Assembly (NCBI GenBank): GCA_040752005.1
Contig: JBFMFX010000003.1
Span: 1 to 64,000, forward strand
Origin: RBG-16-66-20 sp040752005
GTDB taxonomy: Bacteria > Pseudomonadota > Gammaproteobacteria > Burkholderiales > SG8-39
Direction of reading: 5' to 3'
DNA length: 64,000 nucleotides
The position numbers and the translations under genes are program-made. Numbering within the stretch: the stretch's first letter is position 1; each line of letters starts with the position of its first letter. A model generated the notes under the pieces. That model was not told the origin of the DNA, searched no databases, and worked only from the letters and a program-made list of their open reading frames with translations. Shown here piece after piece: positions 47,616 to 55,171 of the stretch.

Positions 47616-50600
47616 GTGCAGCTTCCCGAGCTCTGCATCCGGCGCCCGGTGTTCGCGACGGTGATGAGCCTGCTCATCGTGCTCCTCGGCGTGATCGCCT
47701 TCCAGCGCCTGTCGGTGCGCGAATATCCGAAGATAGACACGCCGGTGGTGTCGGTGCGCACCGTGTACAAGGGCGCCAGCCCCCAGGTGATCGAGTCGCA
47801 GGTGACGCAGCCGCTGGAGGACGCCCTTTCGGGCATCGAGGGCGTGAGGACGCTCAAGTCGGTGTCGCGCGAGGAAGTGTCGCAGATCACTGTCGAGTTC
47901 GTGATCGAACGCAACGTGGACGCGGCGGCGAATGACGTGCGCGACCGCGTGGCGCGGGTGCGGGCGCAATTGCCGCAGGCGGCCGACGATCCGGTGGTGT
48001 CCAAGATCGAGGCCGACGCGCAGGCGATCCTGTGGGCGCGGCTTTCTTCCGACCGCCACGACGCGCTCGCGCTCTCGGACTACGCCGACCGCTTCGTCGC
48101 CGACCGCCTGAAGACGCTGCCGGGAGTCGCCACGGTAATCATCGGCGGCGAGCGTCGTTATGCGATGCGGCTGTGGCTGGACCGCGACCGGCTCGCCGGC
48201 TACGGCCTCACCCCGCAGGACGTGGAAAACGCGCTCCGGCGCCAGAACGTCGAGATTCCGGCCGGCAGGATCGAATCGGCCGAGCGCGAGTTCACCGTGC
48301 TCACCGAGGCGGACCTGCGCACCGTCGAGCAGTTCAACGACATGATCCTCGCCGAATCGCGCGGCTACCCGGTGCGGCTGCGCGATGTCGGGCACGCGAG
48401 CCTGGGCGCGCTCGACGAGCGCAACGTGGTGCGCGTCAACGGCAACCCGGCGGTCGGGCTCGGGGTGGTCAAGCAATCCACCGCCAACACGCTGGAGGTG
48501 GCGCGCGCGGTGAAGGCGGAGCTTGCGCGCATGCAGCAGACGCTGCCGGCGGGCATGACGCTCGCGGTCGCGTTCGATTCGTCGGTCTTCATCGAGCATT
48601 CGATCGCGGCGGTGTACCGCGCGATGGGCGAGGCGGTGCTGCTCGTGGTGCTGGTGATCTTCCTGTTCCTGCGCTCGCTGCGCGCGACGCTGATTCCGTT
48701 CGTCGCCATCCCGGTGTCGCTGGTGGGGGCGGTGTTCGTGCTGTACCTGTTCGGCTTCACGATCAACGTGCTAACGCTGCTTGGTCTGGTGCTCGCCATC
48801 GGCCTGGTGGTGGACGACGCGATCGTGGTGCTGGAGAACTGCCACCGCCACGTCGAGATGGGCAAGCCCCCGCTGGCGGCCGCGGTGGAGGGCTCGCGCG
48901 AGATCGCGTTCGCGGTGGTCGCGATGTCGCTCACGCTCACCGCGGTGTTCGCGCCGGTGGCGTTCGTTCCGGGTAACACCGGGCGGCTGTTTGCCGAGTT
49001 CGCGTTGACGGTCGCCGCGGCGGTGGCGGTGTCCGGCTTCGTCGCGCTGACGCTCACGCCGATGATGTGCTCGCGCATTCTGCGCGCTCACGAGCGCCAC
49101 GGCGGCCTGTACCTGGCGATGGAGCGGTTCTTCCACGCCATGATCGCGGGCTACCGCAGGCTGCTTGCGCGCGCGCTCGGCGCGCGCGCCCTGGTGGGCG
49201 CGGCATTCGTCGCCGTGTTCGCGGGCACCGTGTGGGTGTACACCACGCTCAAGGACGAACTGTCGCCGCTGGAAGACCGCGGCTTCTTCATCACCCTGGT
49301 GCTCGCTCCCGAGGGCGCCTCGATTGACTACACCGACCGCTACATGCGCGAGATCGAACGCATGTTCGCCGGGGTGCCGGAGATCCGCTCCTACTTCACC
49401 GCGGTCGCGCCGGGGCTGGAGCGGCCCAATCCGGTCAACGTCGGCATCGCGTTCGTGCAGCTCGCGCCGTGGGACGAGCGCAGCCGCAAGACGCAGCAGA
49501 TCACGGCGGAGCTGGCGCCCAAGATGTTCGCCCAGCTCCCCGGCGTGCTCGCCTTTCCGGTCAATCCGCCCTCGCTCGGCCAGAGCTTCCGCAATCCGCC
49601 GGTGCAGTTCGTGATCCAGGCCAACTCCTACGAGGACCTGGAGCGCATGACGAACGCGCTGCTGGCGCGCGTGCGCCAGATCCCGGCGGTGGCGAACGCC
49701 GACGTGGACCTGCGCCTGAACAAGCCGCAGCTCGCGGTGGGCATAGACCGCGACAAGGCGGCGGTGCTCGGCATAGACGTCGAGGCGATCGGGCGCACGC
49801 TCGAGACGCTGCTCGGCGGCCGGCAGGTGACGCGCTTCAAGCGCGAAGGCAAGCAGTACGACGTGATCGTGCAACTGGAGGCGAAGGACCGCGACACGCC
49901 CGCCGACCTCTCGGCGATCGCCGTGCGCGCAAGGGACGGGCGGCTGGTGCAGCTTTCCAACCTGGCGCGCGTGCGCGAGACGGTGGGCCCGAAGGAGCTG
50001 AATCACTTCAACCGCCAGCGCGCCGCGGTTCTTTCGGCCAACGTCACCCCCGGCTACACGCTCGGCGAGGCGCTGGAGCAACTGGAGGCGGCGGCGCGCG
50101 AGGTGCTGGACGCGAGCGCGCGCACCGCGCTCGACGGGCCGTCGCGCGAGTTCCGCGAATCGGGCCAGGCGCTCGCTTTTGCGTTCCTGCTCGCGCTCGC
50201 CTTCATCTACCTGATGCTCGCGGCGCAGTTCGAGAGTTTCCTCTCGCCCTTCATCATCATGCTCACCGTGCCGCTCGCCTCGTTCGGCGCGCTCGCGGCG
50301 CTGAAACTCACCGGCGGCACGCTCAATGTCTATTCCAAGGTCGGCCTCATCATGCTGATCGGCCTGATCACCAAGCACGGCATCCTCATCGTCGAGTTCG
50401 CCAACCAGTTGCGCGCGCGCGGCATGGCGACGCGGCAGGCGGTGCTGGAGGCCTCCGCCCTGCGGCTGCGGCCGATCCTGATGACCACCGGGGCGATGGT
50501 GCTCGGCTCGCTGCCGCTTGCGCTCGCCACCGGCGCCGGGTCGGAAGCGCGCCAGCCGATCGGCTGGGTGATCGTCGGCGGGCTGGCGCTGGGCACCGTC

Positions 50601-50693
50601 TTCACGCTGTTCGTCATCCCGGTCGCGTACACGCTGCTGGTACGCGAGCGCCGGCCGCAGCCTGCAGGAGAGCCGGTTGCTGCTGCAAAATGA
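47616..50693 (+). CDS. RND family efflux pump inner-membrane transporter
   Basis: This 1025-residue AcrB/MexF-like pump (HAE1 type) starts with PELCIRRPVFATVMSLLIVLLG and has the GLVLAIGLVVDDAIVVLENC helix carrying the proton-relay Asp pair, repeated porter domains, and GLITKHGILIVEFANQLR in the second half. It exports hydrophobic compounds, perhaps aromatic solvents or acids. GTG start three bases after the adaptor gene. Its end overlaps the next SDR start by 17 bp. Confidence 0.92.
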   Translation: MQLPELCIRRPVFATVMSLLIVLLGVIAFQRLSVREYPKIDTPVVSVRTVYKGASPQVIESQVTQPLEDALSGIEGVRTLKSVSREEVSQITVEFVIERNVDAAANDVRDRVARVRAQLPQAADDPVVSKIEADAQAILWARLSSDRHDALALSDYADRFVADRLKTLPGVATVIIGGERRYAMRLWLDRDRLAGYGLTPQDVENALRRQNVEIPAGRIESAEREFTVLTEADLRTVEQFNDMILAESRGYPVRLRDVGHASLGALDERNVVRVNGNPAVGLGVVKQSTANTLEVARAVKAELARMQQTLPAGMTLAVAFDSSVFIEHSIAAVYRAMGEAVLLVVLVIFLFLRSLRATLIPFVAIPVSLVGAVFVLYLFGFTINVLTLLGLVLAIGLVVDDAIVVLENCHRHVEMGKPPLAAAVEGSREIAFAVVAMSLTLTAVFAPVAFVPGNTGRLFAEFALTVAAAVAVSGFVALTLTPMMCSRILRAHERHGGLYLAMERFFHAMIAGYRRLLARALGARALVGAAFVAVFAGTVWVYTTLKDELSPLEDRGFFITLVLAPEGASIDYTDRYMREIERMFAGVPEIRSYFTAVAPGLERPNPVNVGIAFVQLAPWDERSRKTQQITAELAPKMFAQLPGVLAFPVNPPSLGQSFRNPPVQFVIQANSYEDLERMTNALLARVRQIPAVANADVDLRLNKPQLAVGIDRDKAAVLGIDVEAIGRTLETLLGGRQVTRFKREGKQYDVIVQLEAKDRDTPADLSAIAVRARDGRLVQLSNLARVRETVGPKELNHFNRQRAAVLSANVTPGYTLGEALEQLEAAAREVLDASARTALDGPSREFRESGQALAFAFLLALAFIYLMLAAQFESFLSPFIIMLTVPLASFGALAALKLTGGTLNVYSKVGLIMLIGLITKHGILIVEFANQLRARGMATRQAVLEASALRLRPILMTTGAMVLGSLPLALATGAGSEARQPIGWVIVGGLALGTVFTLFVIPVAYTLLVRERRPQPAGEPVAAAK

Positions 50694-51372
50694 CACGGCG
50701 CTGGTGACCGGCGCTGCCGGCGGCATCGGCCGCGCGATCGCGCAGGCGATCGAGACCGAAGGCGCGCGCGTGATGCGCGCCGACCTGGGCGAGGCGGACC
50801 TCTCGCGGCCGGGGGAGGCGCTGCGCCTTGCCGAGGCGGCGATCGCGGCGCTCGGCTCCGTTTCGATCTTCGTGCACGCCGCGAGCCCGCGGCGCGAGGA
50901 GTCGCAGACCGCGCTCGCGGTGACCGAAGCCGAGTGGCGCGAGATGCTCGAGGTGAACCTCAATTCCGGATTTCTGCTCGCGCAGGCGCTCGGCCGGCAC
51001 ATGCGGGAGCGCGGTATCCGCGGCCGGATGCTGTTCGTCACGTCGCTGTATGCGCACTCGCCGCGCAACCTGCCGCATTACAGCGCAGCCAAGGCCGGGC
51101 AGACGATGGTGGTGAAAGAACTTGCGCGCGCGCTCGGGCCCTGCGGGATCCGTGTCAACGCGATCGTGCCGGGCGCTGTGCCCGGGGCCGGTTTTCGCGG
51201 CTCGCCCGACCTGGTGAAGAAAATTCCGCTCGGCCGTCTCGGCCGCCCGGAGGACATCGCGCCGATGGCCGTCGCGATCCTGTCGGAAAAATACGGCGCC
51301 TACATGACCGGGGCGTCGGTGGTCGTGGACGGCGGCATCGCGCTGTACAACTGGCTGGAGGCACGCACATGA
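50677..51372 (+). CDS. Short-chain dehydrogenase/reductase
   Basis: This 231-residue SDR has VTGAAGGIGRAIA, Ser in FVTSLYAHSPRN, Tyr and Lys in YSAAKAG, and a C-terminal MTGASVVVDGGIAL. The usual NNAG is VHAAS, a variation seen in some members. The start is TTG at 50677, with CAGGAG upstream, inside the end of the pump gene; no ATG or GTG start keeps the NAD-binding strand. It is followed by the cupin with ATGA overlap. Substrate unknown; it probably belongs with the catabolic genes that resume at 55172. Confidence 0.8.
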   Translation: MLLQNDTALVTGAAGGIGRAIAQAIETEGARVMRADLGEADLSRPGEALRLAEAAIAALGSVSIFVHAASPRREESQTALAVTEAEWREMLEVNLNSGFLLAQALGRHMRERGIRGRMLFVTSLYAHSPRNLPHYSAAKAGQTMVVKELARALGPCGIRVNAIVPGAVPGAGFRGSPDLVKKIPLGRLGRPEDIAPMAVAILSEKYGAYMTGASVVVDGGIALYNWLEART

Positions 51373-51761
51373 GCGCGCAGGCAAGACCGAAGTATCGGGT
51401 GCGCCCCTCGGACGTGACGCCGTATTCGCCGGCGAACCATACGGGAACGCGCAACTTCCGCCTGATCGGCCCGGAGACCGTCGGCGCGAGGAACGTCGAG
51501 GTGCTCGTGGGCGAGATCGAGCGCGGCAAGGGCGCGCTCGCGCACGCGCACCCGGGCATCGAGCAGGTGTGCTACCTGCTGGAGGGCGAGGCGCACGTCG
51601 AGGTCGCGGGTGAGAAGTTCGAGCTGAAGCCGGGCGAGGCCTGCTTCTTTCCGGCCGACGCGATGCACCTTTTCATCGTCACGAGCGAGCGCGCGAAAGT
51701 GCTCGTGATCTACTCGCCGCCCTACGGCGAGGATCCGGCGCGCGTTCGCCGGCCGGGGTAG
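51369..51761 (+). CDS. Cupin domain protein
   Basis: This 130-residue single-domain cupin has motif 1 HAHPGIEQVCYLLEGEAHVEV with metal-binding His and Glu, and motif 2 PGEACFFPADAMHLF. It may be a dioxygenase-like enzyme or a small-molecule binding protein. Coupled to the SDR. The operon appears to be cut here by the integron remnant that follows. Confidence 0.82.
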   Translation: MSAQARPKYRVRPSDVTPYSPANHTGTRNFRLIGPETVGARNVEVLVGEIERGKGALAHAHPGIEQVCYLLEGEAHVEVAGEKFELKPGEACFFPADAMHLFIVTSERAKVLVIYSPPYGEDPARVRRPG

Positions 51762-51832
51762 GCGGCGAGCGGGGCGGGCGTTTTCTCGACGCGGCGATTG
51801 CCGGATCGCAGCGGTCCGGGTGAATGGCGGGC

Positions 51833-52045
51833 TTACCGCATCCCGCCCAGCACCGCCGGGTACTGCGCCGCGGGTTCGCGCTTGCCCGTGGAGTAGATGA
51901 ACCGCCTGATCCAGTGCACGTAGGCTCCCTCGGTCCGGCGGCTGTAGTGATTCCGCCGAATCGCCTCGTGGACCTGCTCCAGCAGCCGCGGCCGCCTCGG
52001 CCCGTCCGGAGCAGTCCCTTCAGAGCTGTTTGATTGGTCGGACAT
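51833..52045 (-). pseudogene. intI: Truncated integron integrase (N-terminal fragment)
   Basis: Seventy residues remain. RLLEQVHEAIRRNHYSRRTEGAYVHWIRRFI and YSTGKREP match the N-terminal SAM-like domain of IntI tyrosine recombinases. The catalytic domain with its Arg and Tyr is gone: the frame ends soon after at 51833, and the next genes are unrelated. Its orientation, pointing away from the cassettes at 52210-54530, is the normal integron layout. It cannot catalyse recombination. Confidence 0.75.
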
Positions 52046-52215
52046 CCCCTCCCTCCTCGCAGCCTATCGTGGACATTCCTGCGTGCTTCGCAGCCCGTCC
52101 TGGCCGCTTCGCGCACTACGCGGTCATGAGCGCATGATTTACGGGGAAGGATGACAACCGGCATCCGCCGGGTGTCTAATGAGCTCGCATTTCGGGAGCT
52201 CACCATACGTTGGGT
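52046..52215 (+). other. attI-like region with core site at 52209-52215
   Basis: GTTGGGT at 52209-52215 fits the GTTRRRY core site where cassettes join attI. No RYYYAAC partner lies 50-150 bp upstream, so it is attI-like rather than attC. The stretch 52046-52348 has no convincing gene. It holds GAGCTC repeated at 52181 and 52196, and beyond the core site the 133-bp leader of the first cassette, in which I see only the AAAGGGGA ribosome site. Confidence 0.55.
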
Positions 52216-52348
52216 GCCACTGACCTGCCACAGGAATGGCGACGGCGCTTGAAGAGCTTCGTAAGTTCAATCTCGTGGGAAGCCATGCCGTGGTGCCCGC
52301 GAGGTTTACGGTAACGGCGGCAAAATCTGAAGAAAGGGGACTGTAGAA

Positions 52349-52801
52349 ATGAAGACGATCTTTCGGCTGCTTACTTGTTGCTCCCTGTACGGAGTGTCGT
52401 TTCTCTGTATGGCACAGACTGCAAGTCCCGGGACTGATTTAATCCTTGTCCGGACGTCAGCAAAGAGTCCCAGTGAAGTGGTGGATGCAATCAAGGCGCA
52501 TGCTGATACAAAAAAGTGGGTCTACATGGGTGCCAATTCCGTCAAGCCAAAGCAGGGTGAAGTAACCATGGTGAAGGTCTGCATTCCCCAAGTAGGGGGA
52601 ATACTGTGGCCGGTTGGATTGCATCTGAGTGCCCTATTGCCTTGCGGGAACGTCGGTGTCTACCAGAAGCAAGGGGGAGCGGAAGTTGCGATGTTGCATC
52701 CGCGCTATATGCAGATTCTCTATCCACACCCCGAGGTAGAAAGAGCGGTCGGTGTAGCCACGCCGCTTCTTATGGAGATGCTCGACGCGATCGCGAAGTA
52801 G
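52349..52801 (+). CDS. Cassette 1: DUF302-like exported protein
   Basis: This 150-residue protein has a signal peptide (about 1-22, cleavage after CMA). The mature part, DLILVRTSAKSPSEVVDAIKAHADTKKW and LHPRYMQILYPHPEVERAV, resembles DUF302, a small domain of unknown function. Base composition is visibly lower in GC than the flanks, which suggests transfer. It lies between the attI-like core and the first attC and reads in the normal cassette direction. Confidence 0.75.
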   Translation: MKTIFRLLTCCSLYGVSFLCMAQTASPGTDLILVRTSAKSPSEVVDAIKAHADTKKWVYMGANSVKPKQGEVTMVKVCIPQVGGILWPVGLHLSALLPCGNVGVYQKQGGAEVAMLHPRYMQILYPHPEVERAVGVATPLLMEMLDAIAK

Positions 52802-52833
52802 GATTTGCGCTGCATCAGGACGCTTGCGATGCC

Positions 52834-52900
52834 GCCCAACAGCACAATCGAGAAGGGCGTGCGCAAGAGCGGCGCGTGCCTCTCATTGTGAACGTTGGGC
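52834..52900 (+). other. attC recombination site 1 (67 bp)
   Basis: It begins GCCCAAC and ends GTTGGGC, exact reverse complements that fit RYYYAAC and GTTRRRY. Inside, CACAATCGAGA pairs with TCTCATTGTG with one unpaired C, the extrahelical-base pattern of attC hairpins. Confidence 0.85.
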
Positions 52901-52922
52901 AGCATAGAAAAGGAGAGACACA

Positions 52923-53597
52923 TTGGACGAGTACCAAGCGCTGGATCAACAAATGCGTGAGTGCCGCAAGTGCGAAGGCATTCTCGCTAAGAAACCTGTC
53001 GATCCCATAAACAGCGATGAGACGGTCAAACCCAAGGCAATCGTGACGGGGATTCGTCCCAAGCCAATCATGCTGATCGGGCAGGCACCCGGATTGAAGG
53101 AGTACGAGACGGGAAAGCCATTTCAAGGCGACGCGGGCCAAGGCATACGTGCAGTGCTCGCCGATTGTGGTGTTTCAGCGGCCCGGTTCTCAGAGCTGGT
53201 GTACACGTCCGCCGTGGTCAAGTGCTTTCCTGGCAGCAAGAAGATCGCGAATCGCGGGCGACCGGGGTTCCGTCGAGAAGACGAAGTTCCTTCTAGAGCG
53301 ATGGTCGAAAACTGCCGACCATTCTTCGAGCGGCAGATCGCTCTTGCGAACCCCAAGCTCCTTTTACTCTTGGGCTCGTTTCCGCTCAAGGCTTACCTCC
53401 GCCTCCGAGATCGTGCCGGCGAGGATCCAAGACTTGAGAACTTTGTAGGGCGCATCGAAGAGTGGGCGCACCGAAAGGTGATCTTCCTTCCGCACACATC
53501 GGGTACGTCCCGTTGGCTCAACGACCCAGCGAATGGAGAGTTGTTCACAAAAGCGAAGGCATTGCTGCGCCGTGAAATTGCGAATGTGGTCGCATAG
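52923..53597 (+). CDS. Cassette 2: uracil-DNA glycosylase superfamily protein
   Basis: This 224-residue protein has PIMLIGQAPGLKEYETGKPFQGDAGQGI, the motif of family 4/5-type uracil-DNA glycosylases, LLLLGSFPLKAYL, and PHTSGTSRWLN near the C-terminus. Cys14 and Cys17 at the start, and later Cys in VVKCFPG and VENCRPFF, could bind a [4Fe-4S] cluster as in UdgA. TTG start at 52923 with AAAAGGAGAG upstream. Probable role is removal of uracil from DNA; the divergent sequence leaves the exact base open. Located between attC 1 and attC 2. Confidence 0.78.
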   Translation: MDEYQALDQQMRECRKCEGILAKKPVDPINSDETVKPKAIVTGIRPKPIMLIGQAPGLKEYETGKPFQGDAGQGIRAVLADCGVSAARFSELVYTSAVVKCFPGSKKIANRGRPGFRREDEVPSRAMVENCRPFFERQIALANPKLLLLLGSFPLKAYLRLRDRAGEDPRLENFVGRIEEWAHRKVIFLPHTSGTSRWLNDPANGELFTKAKALLRREIANVVA

Positions 53598-53605
53598 GGG
53601 ATGCT

Positions 53606-53665
53606 GCCCAACCATCTGGTGCACCGGACGCGCGCGAGCGCGCGCCGCTCACCGAAACGTTGGGC
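53606..53665 (+). other. attC recombination site 2 (60 bp)
   Basis: GCCCAAC at 53606 and GTTGGGC at 53659 bound a short imperfect inverted repeat. The core sequences are identical to those of attC 1. Confidence 0.82.
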
Positions 53666-53722
53666 GTCTGAAGAGAAGTCATGCGGAAGGTAGTGATCGC
53701 ACGTCTTTAAGGGAGGGAGCCG

Positions 53723-54016
53723 ATGGCCGCATACGTGATCTTCGATGTTGATATCCGTGATTCCAATCGGTATCAGGACTTCATGACAAAGGTGAAGCCC
53801 GCACTCGCCGAAGCCGGTGCCCGCTATCTGGCTCGTGGCGGAGCGCACAAGGTCTACGAAGGCGACTGGAGTCCTCGCCGAATCGTGCTTCTCGAATTTC
53901 CGTCTGTCGCTGCATGGGAGTCTTTCTACTACGGCCCGGTGTATCAAGGGCTCAAGTCAATTCGCGACGAATGCAGTTCCGCGCGTCTCGTGAGCGTGGA
54001 GGGCTTTGCCGCGTGA
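53723..54016 (+). CDS. Cassette 3: DUF1330 family protein
   Basis: This 97-residue protein, MAAYVIFDVDIRDSNRYQDF, RYLARGGAHKVYEGDW and RIVLLEFPSVAAWESFYYGP, is a ferredoxin-like-fold DUF1330 protein, common as an integron cassette cargo. Function unknown. AGGGAGGG upstream serves as ribosome site. Lower GC than the chromosomal flanks. Confidence 0.85.
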   Translation: MAAYVIFDVDIRDSNRYQDFMTKVKPALAEAGARYLARGGAHKVYEGDWSPRRIVLLEFPSVAAWESFYYGPVYQGLKSIRDECSSARLVSVEGFAA

Positions 54017-54047
54017 CCAGCGCTTCCCCGGCGAGGGAGAAGCAGAT

Positions 54048-54122
54048 GCGCAACAACGCCTTGCAGCCGACCACCGCGAGCGCCCTTCCTTTCTCGGCGG
54101 CGGCTGAAGGCGAGCGTTAGCA
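54048..54122 (+). other. attC recombination site 3 (75 bp)
   Basis: The left end is a degenerate GCGCAAC and the right end GTTAGCA. The inner parts GCAGCCGACC and GGCGGCTGAAGG pair as in well-known attC sites. The core differs from sites 1 and 2, so this cassette came from another pool. Confidence 0.65.
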
Positions 54123-54133
54123 GTCACGAGAGC

Positions 54134-54529
54134 ATGCGTCAGCGCTTGCTCGATGTCGGTTTTCGGGAAGTGGGGGCGTGGAAGCTCGATGGTCAGCGGC
54201 CGTCGTACTCGTTGGAGGCGGAGGCAACGTCATACAACGTCCTGTACGCCTTCGTGCAGGACGACGAGATCCTTTACATCGGGAAAACGACCATCCCGCT
54301 TCGGGACCGGATGTACCAGTATCAAAGGCCCGGCCCTTCTCAACGCACGAACATCCGTGTCAACGAGCTGCTCACGGGGCTCCTTTCCGAGGGAAAGCGC
54401 GTGGACATCTACGCTTTGCCGGACGACGGAAGCATGACGTACCGCGGCTTCCACTTGAACCTGGCGGCCGGGCTTGAAGACAGCCTCATTCGAGACCTGC
54501 GCCCGAAATGGAACAAGGCGGGAACTTGA
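54134..54529 (+). CDS. Cassette 4: GIY-YIG nuclease domain protein
   Basis: This 131-residue protein has YNVLYAFVQDDEILYIGKTT followed by PLRDRMYQYQ, the GIY-YIG nuclease core with its downstream Arg. A Glu in AAGLEDSLIRDLRPKWN fits the metal-binding residue. The start ATG at 54134 has no strong ribosome site and lies 12 bp after attC 3. It may be a small defence or repair nuclease. Confidence 0.75.
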   Translation: MRQRLLDVGFREVGAWKLDGQRPSYSLEAEATSYNVLYAFVQDDEILYIGKTTIPLRDRMYQYQRPGPSQRTNIRVNELLTGLLSEGKRVDIYALPDDGSMTYRGFHLNLAAGLEDSLIRDLRPKWNKAGT

Positions 54530-54530
54530 C

Positions 54531-54563
54531 TGCTAACAGCCCGGCCCACGCGGACGCCAACCC
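54531..54563 (+). other. attC site 4, left half only
   Basis: TGCTAAC at 54531 is the exact reverse complement of GTTAGCA that closes site 3, as expected for the start of the next attC. No matching right core follows before the IS3-type element at 54564, so the site is cut. Confidence 0.5.
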
Positions 54564-55027
54564 TCCCCCGAATTAGTTGACACTTCGGGCCAACAGCTCG
54601 GGGGTGTGTTGTGGCAAGGGCAGGCGCTCGCAAGATCGCCATATGCGGCATCGGTTCAAGGCGACTGCGGGAAGCTGAGCAGTCTGCCTGGTGTGTTGAT
54701 CAAGGAGGTGGCTGAGGCGCTGGAGGTTCACCCGTTCATGCTTTCGCCGTGGCGCAAGCAGGTTCCTGACCGAGCCCGGCATCACTCAGAGCATGAACCG
54801 CCCCGGCAAGGTCACCGGCAATGTCTGCATCGAATCCTTCTTCCACTCGATGAGGGCCGGCATCGTTCACGGTCTTCGCTTTGACGTGGACCGCGGGATC
54901 GAGCGTGCGGTGCGCGCCTCCGTTCCCTTCGACAACGGAACCCGGCTACACTCCTCGCTCGACTACGTGCCTCCAGCGACGTTTGAACGGCTGACATGAC
55001 AAACCCGGTGTCAACTCATTCGGGGGA
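54564..55027 (+). mobile_element. Internally deleted IS3-family element with terminal inverted repeats
   Basis: The ends are TCCCCCGAATTAGTTGACAC (54564-54583) and GTGTCAACTCATTCGGGGGA (55008-55027), inverted repeats that match at 19 of 20 positions. Between them lie pieces of IS3-type OrfA and OrfB. At 464 bp it is far shorter than a complete IS3 element. No target duplication is evident at its borders. Confidence 0.75.
54690..54999 (+). pseudogene. IS3-type transposase remnants (OrfA and OrfB pieces)
   Basis: GVLIKEVAEALEVHPFMLSP (54690-54749) is the helix-turn-helix part of OrfA. In another frame, MNRPGKVTGNVCIESFFHSM through HSSLDYVPPATFERLT (54793-54999) is the end of the OrfB integrase domain and keeps the catalytic Glu in IESFF. 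The catalytic Asp residues and most of OrfB are deleted, so it is inactive alone. Confidence 0.75.
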
Positions 55028-55034
55028 ACATCCG

Positions 55035-55166
55035 GTGCCGTTTGAGCGCTCGATCCTGAGCTGCGCGGGCAGCGGCGGAACGATGCAGTTCGACACCGCG
55101 GTACGCGAGCGCGCGACCGCCGATCTCGCCGAGTTCCCGAAGGCGGCGATGAGCGCGGCGAGCTGA
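55035..55166 (+). pseudogene. Possible 3' remnant of an interrupted gene
   Basis: An open frame of 43 codons with high GC, VPFERSILSCAGSGGTMQFD to FPKAAMSAAS, runs from the IS end to a TGA 5 bp before the acyl-CoA dehydrogenase start. The spacing and codon use look chromosomal. It is probably the tail of a gene whose front was lost when the integron and IS material inserted. I cannot name it. Confidence 0.35.
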
Positions 55167-55171
55167 GGGCG

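Noticed and set aside
52216..52232. LexA-like box near the integron (CTGACCTGCCACAG)
   Set aside because: It does not match CTGT-N8-ACAG in spacing or half-site sequence and lies beyond the core site, inside the first cassette.
54048..54122. Tandem repeats or a CRISPR-like array in the cassette region
   Set aside because: Repeats occur only once per gene boundary and have attC pairing; spacing is set by genes of different length and there are no regular spacers.
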